Assembly: GCA_963575645.1 (NCBI GenBank)
Contig: OY754466.1
Coordinates: 44,734,001-44,798,000, forward strand
Source: Xanthostigma xanthostigma
Lineage: Eukaryota > Arthropoda > Insecta > Raphidioptera > Raphidiidae
Length of the DNA: 64,000 nucleotides
Direction: 5' to 3'
Below the pieces are notes generated by a model. It was given only the letters and a program-made list of their open reading frames with translations. It did not search any database and was not told where the DNA came from. Of the stretch, positions 34,486 through 46,008 are shown piece by piece. Within the stretch, counting starts at the first letter, position 1. Each line of letters starts with the position of its first letter. The translations under genes and the position numbers were made by a program.

Positions 34486-34814
34486 CAAATCTGATTAACG
34501 TCTGATTATTACTTTTTATTCAAATTTAAATAAAATTGTCGACCAATTTTTCAGACAATTATATTGACAAAAATTATAATTATTATTCAATAAATTTACG
34601 TTTCGGTCCGGATTTGGAACTTCTTCAGAATTGAGCTAAAAAATATAAAAATTAATTAGTAATTAGTTTCTAATAAAAATAAGTTTGAGTTTTTTTAAAA
34701 TATTTTTTTTCTTAAAGATCCCAATCAGGACCGAAATGTAAATTTATTGACTTATAATTATATTTTTTGTCAAATTACCTAATTGTCTAAAAAATTGGTC
34801 GGTAATTTATTGAA
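34486..34814 (+). mobile_element. Repeat B copy 4 (two-core form), 15 bp TSD split by hAT
   Basis: The right TSD TAATATCTAGATACT (34815-34829) matches TAATATCTAGAT before the hAT element plus ACT after it. Both arms carry cores: CTGAAGAAG..CGAAACGT inverted at about 34595-34630 and a direct GGACCGAAATGT at 34730. Ends ATTGGTCGGTAATTTATTGA. Confidence 0.75.
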
Positions 34815-35153
34815 TAATATCTAGATACTTAAATTGCGCACCAAATGGATTCAAATTGTAGCTTTTTGAAAAGGGGAGATTCCATTCTATAAAGTGGAAC
34901 CATTCTCTGTAGGTAGTTCAAAACAACAATTTTTTGCTGCATTTGTTTGCTTTTGAACACAGAAAACGATATTTGGAATAAAGAAAGATTATTGTAAGGT
35001 ATGGTAATCGAGTGCCTATATTTATCATCTTCCGCGTTTGCAATTTTTATATTTCAGCCCTTATATCCTATATCCCGGAGTATACTAACAACGAATCTCC
35101 TAGCACTTCACCAATCTTAGAACCCACGAGCCGCCACTGCTCCTAAATAAATA

Positions 35154-36051
35154 CAGTCAAACCTGAGTGAGTGAGAACTGGGTAAGCGAGAAAACGCTCT
35201 AATGCTGAGTTGCAGAAAGGATTGTCAAAAAATTTGATTTGACAATAACCTTAGATTGTGATCATATAATTACAGTTTCCATACATCAGGAACAGTCTAA
35301 TGTTGTAATCAAACTCCCTGTCATCCAGAACATTAGATGGTACTCGCACAAAAACAAATGATTGTTTTACATAGAAAATTATCGTTTTCCAAGCTAAAAT
35401 TTGATCAAAATGCGTAAAAAAAAGTTGTTTCGAAATGGATACTGTACAAAAAACGATGCTAAATACATGTATACACAGTTTAAGAAAAATATCGTTTCAA
35501 TAGATCAATTATTTTTCGAGCAGGACCGATTTGAAACTCTACAATGCTTTTCATATGGAACAATATGTAGGTTCACAATCTAAGGTCATTGTCAAATCAG
35601 TTTTTTTGACAATCCTTTCTGCAACCCAGCATAAGTGAGAGTATAATTGCCAGGTATCATCTTTGCAACCCTCTAAAACCTCTATAAATGAGAAACAGAA
35701 ACATCTATAAGAGAAAGACGTTTCCACTCATGGACCTCTATAACTGAGACTACTACTTGCCTGTACCTCTATAAGTGATAGTCGAACGTATTAATAGTTC
35801 GACGAAATTTAAGAATGAGTCATAAATAGCTGAACTAACTTTGTTTTTGTATCATTGCTTTTTTTGCATCTTTTTTGAATAATACATAAATGTTTATCAC
35901 AATACTTATTTGTTGTATTTCTATAGACCTCTATAAGTGAGAAAGGCCACTCCTGTACCTCTATAATCTAGAAACTCGAGTTAGTGAAAAACCTCCATAA
36001 ACGAAAAAGAGATCGCAGTTCCTTGAAATCTTGCTTAGTAAGATTCAACTG
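35154..36051. mobile_element. pogo/Tigger-like element with reiterated subterminal motif
   Basis: TA flanks CAGTCAAACCTGAGTGAGTG and inverted CAGTTGAATCTTACTAAGC, pogo-type ends. Inside, ACCTCTATAA(G/A)TGAGA-type units recur about seven times between 35680 and 36005. Another MITE (35205-35629) is inserted near the left end. No transposase. Confidence 0.7.
35205..35629. mobile_element. Repeat G copy 2 (MITE) inside the pogo-like element
   Basis: TIRs CTGAGTTGCAGAAAGGATTG and inverted CTGGGTTGCAGAAAGGATTG; the inner TIR continues as a second inverted pair around AACCTTAGATTGTGA. The interior matches 130-690. The frame at 35401-35583 is spurious. Confidence 0.75.
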
Positions 36052-36522
36052 TATATAATTGAAAAAACAAAATATGTTTTTTTTTAAATGTGTTCAACTA
36101 TTTACGCTGCAATTATAAAATTTCAGATCACGCGCACTTTTGTACATCAAACGTTTAACAATAGTAAAAAAAATGTATGATTTTGGGTGTAGGTGTACAA
36201 CAATAAACAAATCGCCTGTAAATAATTAATCATCCATCGATAAATACAATACAATATAATTACAATAAACAATCGTTGCGTTCAGACTAAACAATAAACA
36301 AATATTAACGGAGCTTCAAAGACATGCGTGGCTTATCGCATTTCTTATGTGCGAATAACAATAAAATCATTTCATACGATCTTAGTGAAAAAATTTCAAT
36401 GCAACCGGCTAAGTCGAGATTATCACGTGAAGAACGACTTGCGGGCTTTGTGGTCACTTCCATGTCAGATTAGTCGCTAACAAGAACGTATTATAAAACT
36501 TCAAAGAGTGAAATAGCAGTCT

Positions 36523-36665
36523 TAAGACTGGTTTACACATTGCGAGCTGCTGACCTGACAGTATAGGCAGCTGCTGGCATTGTGCAGTCGCACGCCAGTA
36601 GCTCGGCTCGCCTGTGCTGTCCACAAATTCGAGTAGCTGCTAGAGGTGCGCAGAGTGTGTCACTA
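36523..36665 (+). repeat. GC-richer tract with reiterated AGCTGCT
   Basis: GTTTACACATTGCGAGCTGC starts a tract with AGCTGCTG, AGTAGCTC and GTAGCTGCTAG in quick succession. GTAGCTGC recurs at 37242. Possibly one end of a MITE; no paired TIR was found. Confidence 0.35.
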
Positions 36666-37424
36666 AAAAGAAAAGATAGATTCATTTTGTATCGCAGGAT
36701 ATATATCACTCATTTAGCTCAGTCGCTCATTTAGCTCAGTGAATGAAAACAAGATAATTTCTCTCAAATCTCAATAACTCAATCTGAATGATGCATTGAT
36801 GTACTGAGCGAGATGTAAAGATGGAAAGATACTCAAGAAAGAGAGACAGATTTAGTTGACGACTGTTTTTGCAACATTTTATAAAACTAAGATCAAGCAC
36901 AACAACGATTTTCCTTCATACTTGACAGGCTTAGGACTGTCAACCTAAAATTTTCAGTATGAAAAATCGCACTAATTTATTAGTGGGTTAAAAATGTTAA
37001 AATTAGGTTGGCGTATTTAATATCGTCACACTATCTGTCTCTGTCTCTCCCTTTGTTTAGTAGAGTAGCACGCTCTCGTTGACTCTCGCTCAGTAACTCA
37101 GCATTTCAGTGGTTCGAAAAAGAACATTAAGACTAGTGAGCTAAAGATATATTTGAAAACGGAGTGAGATAGTGAGTGATTAGCTCACCGGCACCGATAT
37201 ATATCTTTTTTATCATTCACTCATGAGCTACCCAAGTCTAGTAGCTGCAGTCTCATGTGAGTTGTCGCGAAGTCGAGTCAACGTGCTTTGATTAAAAAAA
37301 CCGCTCGCATTACAAACTTTACCTCTTTATATAATATTTTTGCAGTGCATACGATGTAAGAAGCTTTTTATATGTAATTTTTTTACACCTTGGATTACAT
37401 TATTGGAATTTTCGTAGAGATTCC

Positions 37425-37583
37425 TAATTTAAATCGATTAATAATATAACCTATGTTACTCAGTGATAATGTAGCATTCTATTAGTGAAAGAATTATTAA
37501 AATCGGTCCAGCAGTTTTTGAGTTTATTCATTATAAACAAATACAAATCTTTTCTCTTTATAATATTAGTATGGAAGTATAGA
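37425..37583 (-). mobile_element. Second Helitron family, 5' end fragment
   Basis: On the minus strand it starts TCTATACTTCCATACTAATA, then has AAACTCAAAAACTGCTGGAC and AACATAGGTTATATTATT, a Helitron 5' region I know from Lepidoptera. The 3' part is not recognisable. Confidence 0.6.
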
Positions 37584-38187
37584 TTAACGGAAATGTATGC
37601 TTTTGGGTTTTGTGGCTATTAATTCATTTTTTTTGAAACGACATCACAAATTATTTATCAGCAAAGGAGGAAATAGAGCCCATGACTCGGCAATCTGATC
37701 CAAAAGTCAGCACGCTGTCCTAACCTATTAATTCTTAACTGGAAAGTTGTTAATTCAGTTCTGAACATAACAATAATTCTAGAAGTCGGGGAATATGATA
37801 AACCATAATAATATATAAACCAAGATGTAAATATATTCATTTGATAGCCTTACAGAGAACAAAATTCTATTGTATCCATTTTTTTGAACTGCCTAAATCT
37901 CTACAAACAGTTGTGAATAACCTCAGACAACGGTTTTTACTATAATCTTATACATATTCAGACCCTTTTCAAACAAATAGTGTGAATCAGTGAATAAAAC
38001 ACAAATAAAACGACGAAAAATAAAAATAATATCTTTTGCTATAGTCAATTTCGAACGATTTGTTTCATTTGTCTGTAGAAGGTTCACAAAATTCATAGTT
38101 TAGGCAAAAGAAATATGTATTTGGTTCTTTTAAGCCAAGTTATATTTCTAGAGAAAATTACCACTGATTTTTTCAACTTATTAATAA

Positions 38188-38805
38188 CTAGCGGTCCCGT
38201 CCGGTTTCACCCGGGTGTAAAAGAACGAATGGGGAAGGGATGAACATGAGTACACACGTTCATCTTAGTTTACCGTGATGAATGTTGTGTCCAAATTTCA
38301 TGATGATCGGAGTTACCGTTCAAAAGTTTTTGTCGATAAAAAGCAGTATTTATACTTTTTTAACTAATAATTTTTTTTTAATTAATTAAATAAAATTAAA
38401 ATAAATTTAAATGTAAACCTTAGAAGAAAGCAATGTATAAAATAAAAAAAAAATAAAAATATATTCGCCCAACGTAGGGCTCGAACCCACGACCCTGATG
38501 TTGACAGTCGCATGCTCTACCGATTGATCCACCTGAGGTTGTGTTCTCACAACGCTAATATGAGTATATCTAGTGAGTGCATTTCACATGAATAGAAGCT
38601 TATTTTTGAGATACATTTTGCAACATTTTTCATTAAAGCTCCGCTCTTAATGGTCGTAGCGTAATATTATATAGCTTATATTATAGCCTTCCTCGATAAA
38701 TGGGCTATCCAACAAAAAAAAAAATTTTCAATTTGAACCTGTAGTTCCTGAGATTAGCGCGTTCAAACAAACAAACAAACTCTTCGCTTTATATTTTAGT
38801 ATTGA
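38188..38805 (-). mobile_element. Helitron copy 3, full length
   Basis: 618 bp. On the minus strand it starts TCAATACTAAAATATAAAGC and ends with the hairpin CACCCGGGTG, then GGACGGGACCGCTAG and T. Carries the tRNA-like insert. It lies next to a different Helitron at 38811-39244. Confidence 0.85.
38466..38537 (-). pseudogene. tRNA-Lys-like sequence inside Helitron copy 3
   Basis: The minus strand reads CAGGGTCGTGGGTTCGAGCC, CTACGTTGGGCG with the anticodon loop CTGTCAA (GTC). A T-rich tract follows. Confidence 0.7.
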
Positions 38806-38810
38806 TAGAT

Positions 38811-39244
38811 TAATGGCCCGGTTCAGCTTCGCCCAAATAGTTTGCCAGCGTTTTTTGCCGACTTACGTTTAAAAAAAAGTGATTTTATGTTAACGCAATA
38901 ATAGCCTATGTTCATCCTGAAGGTCCATTCTAAATACAGTAGAATCTCACTAAACCGACACTATTAAAAACTAGGGGGTGCCGGATTATTGGAATGTTTG
39001 GATTATTGGATTGTATAGAAAAATCCATAATATGTAAATAAATAAAGCATTTCATAAAAAGATAACAGTAGGGAGGGGTGAGGGAGACTTGGCGGATTAT
39101 TGGACGTACCGGACTACTGAAGTGACGGATTAGTGAGATTCTACTCTACTGGTAAAAAAAAATTTGAATTCAGATGAGTAGTTTGGGAGATCACCTCCTA
39201 CATCCGAACTTACTAACTTTACCTCTTTATAATTTAAGTATAGA
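38811..39244 (-). mobile_element. Helitron fragment of another family, with MITE inside
   Basis: Minus strand: TCTATACTTAAATTATAAAG, GGAGGTGATCTCCCAAACTA, AACATAGGCTATTATTGCGT and GGCGAAGCTGAACCGGGC, a common lepidopteran Helitron pattern with an eroded 3' terminus. A pogo-like MITE at 38937-39146 interrupts it. Confidence 0.65.
38937..39146. mobile_element. pogo/Tigger-like MITE
   Basis: TIRs CAGTAGAATCTCACTAAACC and inverted (C)AGTAGAATCTCACTAATCC with TA outside both. GCCGGATTATTGGA units lie inside. 210 bp, non-coding. Confidence 0.8.
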
Positions 39245-39306
39245 CGATAATATACTACTGTGCCAAGAAATTAAATGGCAACCAAATCAATTTTTCTTAA
39301 TCTATA

Positions 39307-39926
39307 TCTATACTAATATATAAAGCTGAAGAGTTTGTTTGTTTGTTTGTTTGTTTGTTTGAACGCGCTAATGTCAGGAACTATTGGTTCAAATTAAAAA
39401 AAAAATGTTTGTTGGATAGCCCATTTATCGAGGAAGGCTATAGGCTATATAAAATCAGGCTACGACCATTAGGAGCGGAGCATTAATGAAAAATGTTCCA
39501 AATGTATCTAAAAAATAAGCTTCTATTCAGGTGAAATGCACTAACTAAGCATATTCCTATTAGCGAAGAATACAACGTCGGCTAGCGCAATTGGTAGAGC
39601 AGACGACTGTCAATACCAGGGTCGCGCGTTCAAGCCCTACGTTGAGCGAATGCATTTTGATTTTTTTTTTATTTTCTACATTGCTTTCTTCTAAGGCTTA
39701 CATTAAAATTTATTTTAATTTTATTTAATTAATTAAAAAAAATTATTAGTTAAAAAAAGTATAAATACTGCTTTTTATCAACAAAAAAATCTGAACGGTA
39801 ACTCCGATCATCATGAAATTTGGACACAACATTCATCTCGGTAAACTAATATGAATGTGTGTACTCATGTTCCTCCCTTCTCCATTCGTTCTTTTACACC
39901 CGGGTGAAACCGGGCGGGACCGCTAT
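39307..39926 (+). mobile_element. Helitron copy 4, full length
   Basis: 620 bp, starts TCTATACTAATATATAAAGC, ends CACCCGGGTG hairpin, then GGCGGGACCGCTAT (CTAG changed to CTAT). Carries the tRNA-like insert. Opposite orientation to copy 3, about 500 bp away. Confidence 0.85.
39577..39648 (+). pseudogene. tRNA-Lys-like sequence inside Helitron copy 4
   Basis: GTCGGCTAGCGCAATTGGTA, GACTGTCAATACCAGGGTCG, CGCGTTCAAGCCCTACG. The anticodon loop is CTGTCAA; the B box is altered (GTTCAAGCC). A T-rich run follows. Confidence 0.65.
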
Positions 39927-40009
39927 ACATTATATAATCAAAATTCAAATTTCTCGGTGGATGAAGATCGAACCAAATCGGGATCTTGTACTAAACAGGA
40001 ACAAAGCCC

Positions 40010-40345
40010 ATAATCAACGGTTGTCATTGTGATTCCGTCCTCGGACGATTGTCATAGTCTTGGAGCGTGAAGGGGCGACCCCCCGATGCACGGACAGTGA
40101 AGAAGAAGATACCGGAGATGCGTATAGACACAGAGAGACAGCCACACGTTGCCGACACCGGCTCCCAACTTCTATGAAGGCACGTCCTTTGGTTTAGTCA
40201 GTATGCCGCGGACTCGACAAGCCCACGGACGTCAACCATACGATTGCCGGCGTCGACTTAATGCGCGATCGTGTTTTATTACGCGACGCTTGCGGCGGCG
40301 CCTATACAACGTACTTATAGTAAAGTATCTGGCGCCCAAAACATA
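40010..40345. other. GC- and CpG-rich island, unidentified
   Basis: This 330 bp stretch stands out from its AT-rich surroundings (CCTCGGACGATTG, GGGGCGACCCCCCGATGC, CTTGCGGCGGCGCC). A 65-residue frame at 40149-40346 has no recognised domain. At 40331 TGGCGCCCAA resembles the start of a tRNA-Lys primer-binding site, so a fossil LTR is possible. A host promoter or first exon is the alternative. Neither is shown. Confidence 0.35.
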
Positions 40346-41080
40346 ATTCAGTGATATGTGACTGTTTCCGATTACTTACTGCAATTGTCGTCTATTTCTG
40401 ACATCCAAAAATGATTAAAATGTGAAGTTAAACTTAACCTGGCCGGTTTGTAAGTTTTAGGCGCCGAAAATTTAGAGTTTGTGATGTGACTACCTTTCAA
40501 ATATTTCAAAAGATTTTTTAAATAAGTGACAAAAGTTAATCTAAGTGGCGGAATATTCAAATTTACAGAAATATGAAAAATGTTTACTCTCATAGGTAGT
40601 ACATGTCTATTTATTTATTTTAAAGAAATTTTTTACTAACTAGTTGATAAAATTTTTAACATTTTAGGAATCGCTAATTGTAAGGCATAATGTTAAATTT
40701 ACTGCAGTTTACACAAAGATTGTAGATATACATTATTTTTATTAAAAAGGAAAATTCATTTATAACTACCATAGCTGTCATAAATAATACGGAATTGTTT
40801 TAGACAAAGTGTTCCAAGGCATTTTTTTGCACACACTATAAAATCGCTGCTTTTCATGTTTGCAAAGCGGTCGTGAAATGCTACATTTAACACAAGTGTT
40901 GTAAAAATAGCGTAAATAATAAACGTAATGGTGCTACCATTTTCATAATAAATTATAATCTAACTGCATAAAGAATTAAACGCAATCTACAACGAGAACT
41001 GATCTTGCTCGAAATTGAACTGTCAAAATTTTTGAAAATAGATGAAAATGAGCTATTTTATAGGGGATACTCGCAAAAAA

Positions 41081-41667
41081 AATTGGTTGTCTGTAAAGTC
41101 GGTTTACGGACGATAGTTTTACGTGATAACGTATTCCGTAATACATAACCTAAATTCTACATATAATAATTAGAATCTATGATATTGCATCTTTCGCTTC
41201 AAATTTAGGTTAATTTTATTTATTTAAATTACTCACCATATAATATAATTGTTTTTTTTAACTTTCTTTCTTTCGTATTTATTTTAAGTCTCAAAGATTA
41301 GCTGTCATAATATTTATAAAACAATTGTTTCACTGTTTATAATATAAAATTCCAAAACCTACTTACAATATTTAAGTATTTTCATATATCAAAAAATTGA
41401 TTTTTATAATGATAAAATTTGTAAGAAAACGATTTTTTCGAGAGATGAGACCTAGCTAAAACGATTTTTTGCCCCCCAAAATCCCTTTTCAGTAAATTTC
41501 ATCCAAATCGTTAGGGCCGTTTTCGAGAAAAGCACGCACAGGGTCAGGCGGAACGTTACGCGTTACGAACGTTAGGAACGTTACACTTTTTCGTGCATGC
41601 AGCCGGTGTTTTATCAATTTATAAGATTGGTGATTCATCAATTTATAAGACGTTATCACGTCAAAAA
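41081..41667 (+). mobile_element. Repeat E/F copy 1
   Basis: Begins AATTGGTTGTCTGTAAAGTC, with GTTTTACGTGATAACGTATT near one end and GACGTTATCACGTC near the other, an inverted pair. Near the right end is CGTTACGCGTTACGAACGTT, dense in ACGTT. The ends match 58636-59286 inverted while the middles differ. Superfamily unknown. Frames at 41489-41731 are not conserved. Confidence 0.6.
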
Positions 41668-42285
41668 TATCTTGTGCGTGATTATTTTCTGGCTTGTGTG
41701 ACTTTATAATCGTTTTACCGCATAAGGTCACACCGCATCAAAATAATAATTCACGCACTAGAAGCATAATCTACCATTTGCTAATTTGTAAGGTCTTCAA
41801 GAAAGAACAATTTGTGTTGAACCGTTGACTTCTTTAAAATAAATATTTTTATTGATTTACCTTGTTATTGTATTTGTCCTAATGTAATAATATAGGTATA
41901 ACATAATATTGTTGATTTTTGAGAATTTATGATTTTTCCGGTCTTGGTCAGAACTTAACACAGGGAAACATTTCTTAATTAATTCAGTAATTTCAAAATT
42001 TTAATTATTTTATTATCTGGTGTTATTTTTAAAAATAATTTTAGTTTTTAGTTATATCTATATAAATCGTTTGAAATTTAAGGAAAATACAGCATTACTA
42101 AACCGAAATTTATAGCATTAATGGTTCTTTGAAAATATTTGGCCATCAATGACGTTGATCTGAGAATCCGAAGTGTAACAATCGAATTTTAATGAGTTAT
42201 TTTTTTAATTTTAATACATGAACTGAAAATAAGAATCAAATTTAAAAATTAAAATGATGATTTTAATAAAATAAAGGATTTTGCG

Positions 42286-42471
42286 CAGTGGCGGATCCAC
42301 GGGGGGCGGTTCGGGTTCAAACCCCCCCTTCCAGAGAATCAAAAATCCCAAATTAAAATCTTACTTCGCGATAAAAAAAAAAGCTTTTCATGTTTTTCAT
42401 GAATTCTCCGCAAAAGGAGTAAAAATTTTTCAAGACCCCCCCCTTGCCGTAATCCTGGATCCGCCACTGGA
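42286..42471. mobile_element. hAT MITE (CAGTGGCGGATCC type)
   Basis: CAGTGGCGGATCCACGGGGG and inverted CAGTGGCGGATCCAGGATTA. TTTTGCG lies outside both ends, the right copy two bases further out, a near 8 bp TSD. Poly-G/C subterminal runs. Confidence 0.75.
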
Positions 42472-42532
42472 CTTTTGCGTAATATCAAAATACCTTCATA
42501 ATTGAGATTTTTATTAGATGTATAAAATTTTA

Positions 42533-42676
42533 GATATATATGTCGCCGGGATATTGTCAAATCCGTGATATTGTAATTTCACTAGTGAAATTACAATATC
42601 ACGATTGACAAAGAGTCGTGATATTATAATTTCACTAAGTGAAATTATAATATCACGGGTTTGACAATATCCCGGC

Positions 42677-42690
<14 letters not shown>
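42533..42690. mobile_element. Triple-hairpin MITE beside (TA)n
   Basis: The outer arms (ATGTCGCCGGGATATTGTCA and inverse) enclose two further palindromes: a perfect 40 bp one (42564-42603, half-arm CGTGATATTGTAATTTCACT) and a 41 bp one with a single-base centre (42617-42657). Folded, it makes a cloverleaf-like cruciform. Confidence 0.85.

Positions 42691-42709
<19 letters not shown>
42679..42709. repeat. (TA)n microsatellite
   Basis: About 15 TA units directly at the right end of the triple-hairpin element; the left side has shorter TATATA, suggesting insertion into or expansion from a TA site. Confidence 0.9.
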
Positions 42710-42711
<2 letters not shown>

Positions 42712-43411
42712 TATGGCAGACTAAATACTTGAACAAGTTTCTGATAAACCTTGAAAAGTCAGGGAATGTTGGTAGAAATCAGGAATTTTAGTGAAAAAGT
42801 CAGAGCGCGTACTTTAAGGTCCCGTATATACATACCTATTAAATAAATTTTACCGACCAACTTAATTTTTGGTTTCTGGCGCCACACAAAATCTTTACTC
42901 GTAGCAAATTTTGCAAATATGCAATTTTTTTCTGAATCGTAAACACACGTAAGGTCAAAGAAAAAACTAAAATATCGCCCGGAAAATCGAGTAAAGTGAA
43001 GCAATGGGTCTGGAGTTTATCAAGTTTAAACAATGTTTATACATAAAAAATTTCTTACTAAATAAAATGTTTGCATCAACAATAAAAAAATACACAATCT
43101 AGCTTATCTTTCAATATACAAGAGACCTGTCTATACTTTCCTTCGTTTATTGTCAAAATCAATTATTTAAATTTATAAAAATCCGACGAGCATACCGCTT
43201 AAATTACAGAGCTATATATAGGTAAACACAAACGGTGATTAAAAAAAAAAACTTTTCAGCAAGTTTAAAACTTTTAATATTAGGTCATTATAGTAAAAAA
43301 GTAATTAAAAACAATTTTATTTCAACTTTAATTGAGAAAACTGCTTAATAATTACAGCGTCGGTTTCATTATATTTTTATGTTATAGAGTCCTTAAACAT
43401 TTTCGTTATAG

Positions 43412-43475
43412 CGCTGTAAACCTAACAATATATGTATTGTTTACATGTTTTACTTCAATAGCGCGTAAAGATAGC
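43412..43475 (+). repeat. Repeat J fragment, copy 2
   Basis: CTGTAAACCTAACAATATAT, GTATTGTTTACATG and GCGCGTAAAGAT as at 16572-16640. Confidence 0.45.
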
Positions 43476-43756
43476 ACGCACGCTATTTTTTATTTATATT
43501 GAGCTATTGTGTCGTTTTTTTCAAGATGTTTAATTTTATTCTTATACAACATAGAAAATGTATTATACCCAGTAAATTATATATATATATATCCTGAAAG
43601 ATGTTTTTATAGGTCACCAGCTCCGAAGTTACATAATACAATAATTATAAGGTACCCGGAGCCTGTAATCAATAAAAATATGAAGCGAAATGTAATCTTT
43701 TTAATATCATATAACACAGACTCCAGTTGATTAAATGAATAAAAGCAGTACCTATA

Positions 43757-44269
43757 CAGGCTGTCCCGCGACATGACTTCCACAGCCCGGGACTGTGTTG
43801 CTGGGGTGATTTCAAGTCAAAAATGTCTAATGAACATATACCAGAAAGCTATCCTGACTGAGCTAGAAGCATTTGAAATTTTAAATAAGTAAGCCCACTA
43901 ATGCAAGTATTAGGTTCAGCTGTTGGTTTTGTTATTATTAAAAAGACCAGGTGGCTGTGAATCACCATTAGTATTTATTCGTGCTGATCCTGAGACTCTT
44001 CGCAGAGCTACCACTTCAATTCTAAGAAGAGCTAGACTATGTATACAGCAACTGGGTGTACATTTTGAGCAACTAATTCAATAAACCGATTTCTTTTTAA
44101 ATGGTTTTTAAATTAGTAGGGAATTCCTACTACTACTTATCTAAAATTTCAAATGCTTCTAGCTCAGTTAGTATAGCGTTCCGGGTATATGTTCATTTGA
44201 CATTTTTGACTTTAAATCACCCCAGAAACACAGTCCCAGGCTATGGCAGTCATGTCGTGGGACACCCTG
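43757..44269. mobile_element. Tc1/mariner-IS630-like element, deleted
   Basis: TA outside CAGGCTGTCCCGCGACATGA and inverted CAGGGTGTCCCACGACATGA; the TIRs run about 75 bp. A central remnant encodes the end of a transposase (plus strand). 513 bp. Confidence 0.8.
43947..44084 (+). pseudogene. Transposase C-terminal remnant (IS630/mariner type)
   Basis: An open reading of about 45 residues ends at the stop 44082-44084: RPGGCESPLVFIRADP, ETLRRATTSILRRARLC, IQQLGVHFEQLIQ. The last 15 resemble the family signature RRxxLCIxxNGGHFEHLL. The DDE catalytic domain is missing. The same short C-terminal part survives in the unrelated 16998-17517 element. Confidence 0.65.
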
Positions 44270-44685
44270 TATATAGACATAAAACGTAGGAATAAATAAA
44301 ATTCATTTTGCATTATCCAACACATTTGCAATATCTCATTTTATATGCGCGACGTTCCAAAGGTTTCCTTTAATTATTATTATTACCTACAGTTACCTAT
44401 TTGAAAGATGCTCATTTGACACAATGTTATGAGCATGAAAAATTGCGGTGCTGCCGTCACGCGCCCAGCGAATACGGAAGAATATGCAAATACATGATTG
44501 ATAAAAATCTATATTACCGCGAAATCAAAATACATGGCGTAATGATTCGGATTACCAACACATCAATAATCTAAATTATTATAAAATTAGGATTACGGAA
44601 AGTTCGGATTATCGACACTTTTTACTAAGCATTTGACGGCGTCGGGTACGCAACCTGGTTGAGTTCTGACAAGTCAGTTGACACA

Positions 44686-44885
44686 CTAACGCCATCGGTT
44701 GGATTTTTGGATGAACGTCACAATATTCAACAAAAATACTAAGGAGTATAGTGCAGTGTGTATTTATTCTTTAACTAACTATTTTACCTGTTAATTTGAT
44801 TGGTGAATTGAAAGTAAATTTTATTGTAACGAATAAATTTGTTCCAAGATTAGTAGCTTCTATATTTAATAGTGTTCGATGAATA
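44686..44885 (+). mobile_element. Repeat C copy 2, right half
   Basis: Starts at ACACTAACGCCATCGG, ends with the intact TIR GTTCGATGAATATGGCC. The left third is missing. Confidence 0.7.
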
Positions 44886-46008
44886 TGGCCGTGACTGTAT
44901 TATTGCTTTGAAAATAATGTTTTAATTTAAAAAGTACTTCAAAAACAACGCTTAATTTTTAAATCGCAGTGTATTTACATAGATCAGCAGAAGGACGTTT
45001 TATAGCCCATACCATTCTCATCGTACAACGTTTGCATTCATTTTAATTAAAATTTTTGTCATTTGTGCCCAGACACAAATGCTTGGATAATGTTAGTACG
45101 TAAACTTGTCGCTTTATATTCCCTTGAATTTTTATTTGTCTGTTTGCAATTTTAATGACATACCAACAAACGAAAGAAGAACAACGGTATTGGATTTTAT
45201 TCGCCGGAAATAAATAAAATGTAAATCTATTTCTAGAGAACCGATTAAAAACTTGTAGACGATTTGACCTCAGTTGTCGAACGTCTATAATTTTCAACAC
45301 TTCATTCAGTTATAGAACAAGCTGCGTATTTCGAAATTTAGATCGTAGTGCCGCCTATCGGCCAACTCAGACAAGTCTGGGGTCTTGAAATTGCACGAAA
45401 TAATGGGTAGAAGTTAATGAAAAATAATGAAAATTTTTAATTAAATGTTTTACAATAGTCTTTATTAACTATTAACTATTGACATGCTATTTTTTTTCTT
45501 TTTCTTTAAACTTTCTACTTTTTTGTTATTTTAAAAAGTTTGTATTTCTCTTTTTTCTTTAAATATATTATATGTTAGCCGACTATTTGATATAACTTGA
45601 ACTTAATTTTAGTCAGACGAAAAAATTAACATATAATGTTAACGTTTTTCTCGAATATTTTCTTATGTAACCCTGCGAAAATTTTGTATGAATTAATAGA
45701 GAAAAGATCTGAGTTTTCAAAAATGTAAATATATATGCTGCCAAAAAATAGATGTATACTTCCGGTTGAGTTTGAAGTACAAAAAAATATACCTCAGCAG
45801 TTTTTGCTAGTAAATCTAGAGTTGATCAAAAAACTATTTAAACTGTTTTTTATCTAGTAGGATACACGACATATTCACTGTTACCACTTTCGATGAACGC
45901 ATTGTAGAAGTTCCTATTTCGCGATTTATTTTAAGACCGCTGAACCGATTTCAATTAAGTTTTTACGGTTATACCGTAGGGCTCTAAGCTACATCGCGTC
46001 GAATCTAA
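44886..46008. other. AT-rich DNA, nothing recognised
   Basis: No feature found; also 40346-41080, 41668-42277, 42710-43411, 43476-43756, 44270-44685, 46596-47209, 47617-47956 and 48067-49009. Confidence 0.45.

Noticed and set aside
36523-37240. A complete MITE spanning the AGCTGCT tract and the TTAGCTCA motifs
   Set aside because: No matching terminal inverted repeats or TSD could be found.
40149-40346. Host gene in the GC-rich island
   Set aside because: 65 residues with no domain, no clear splice or polyadenylation signals; kept as an unexplained island.
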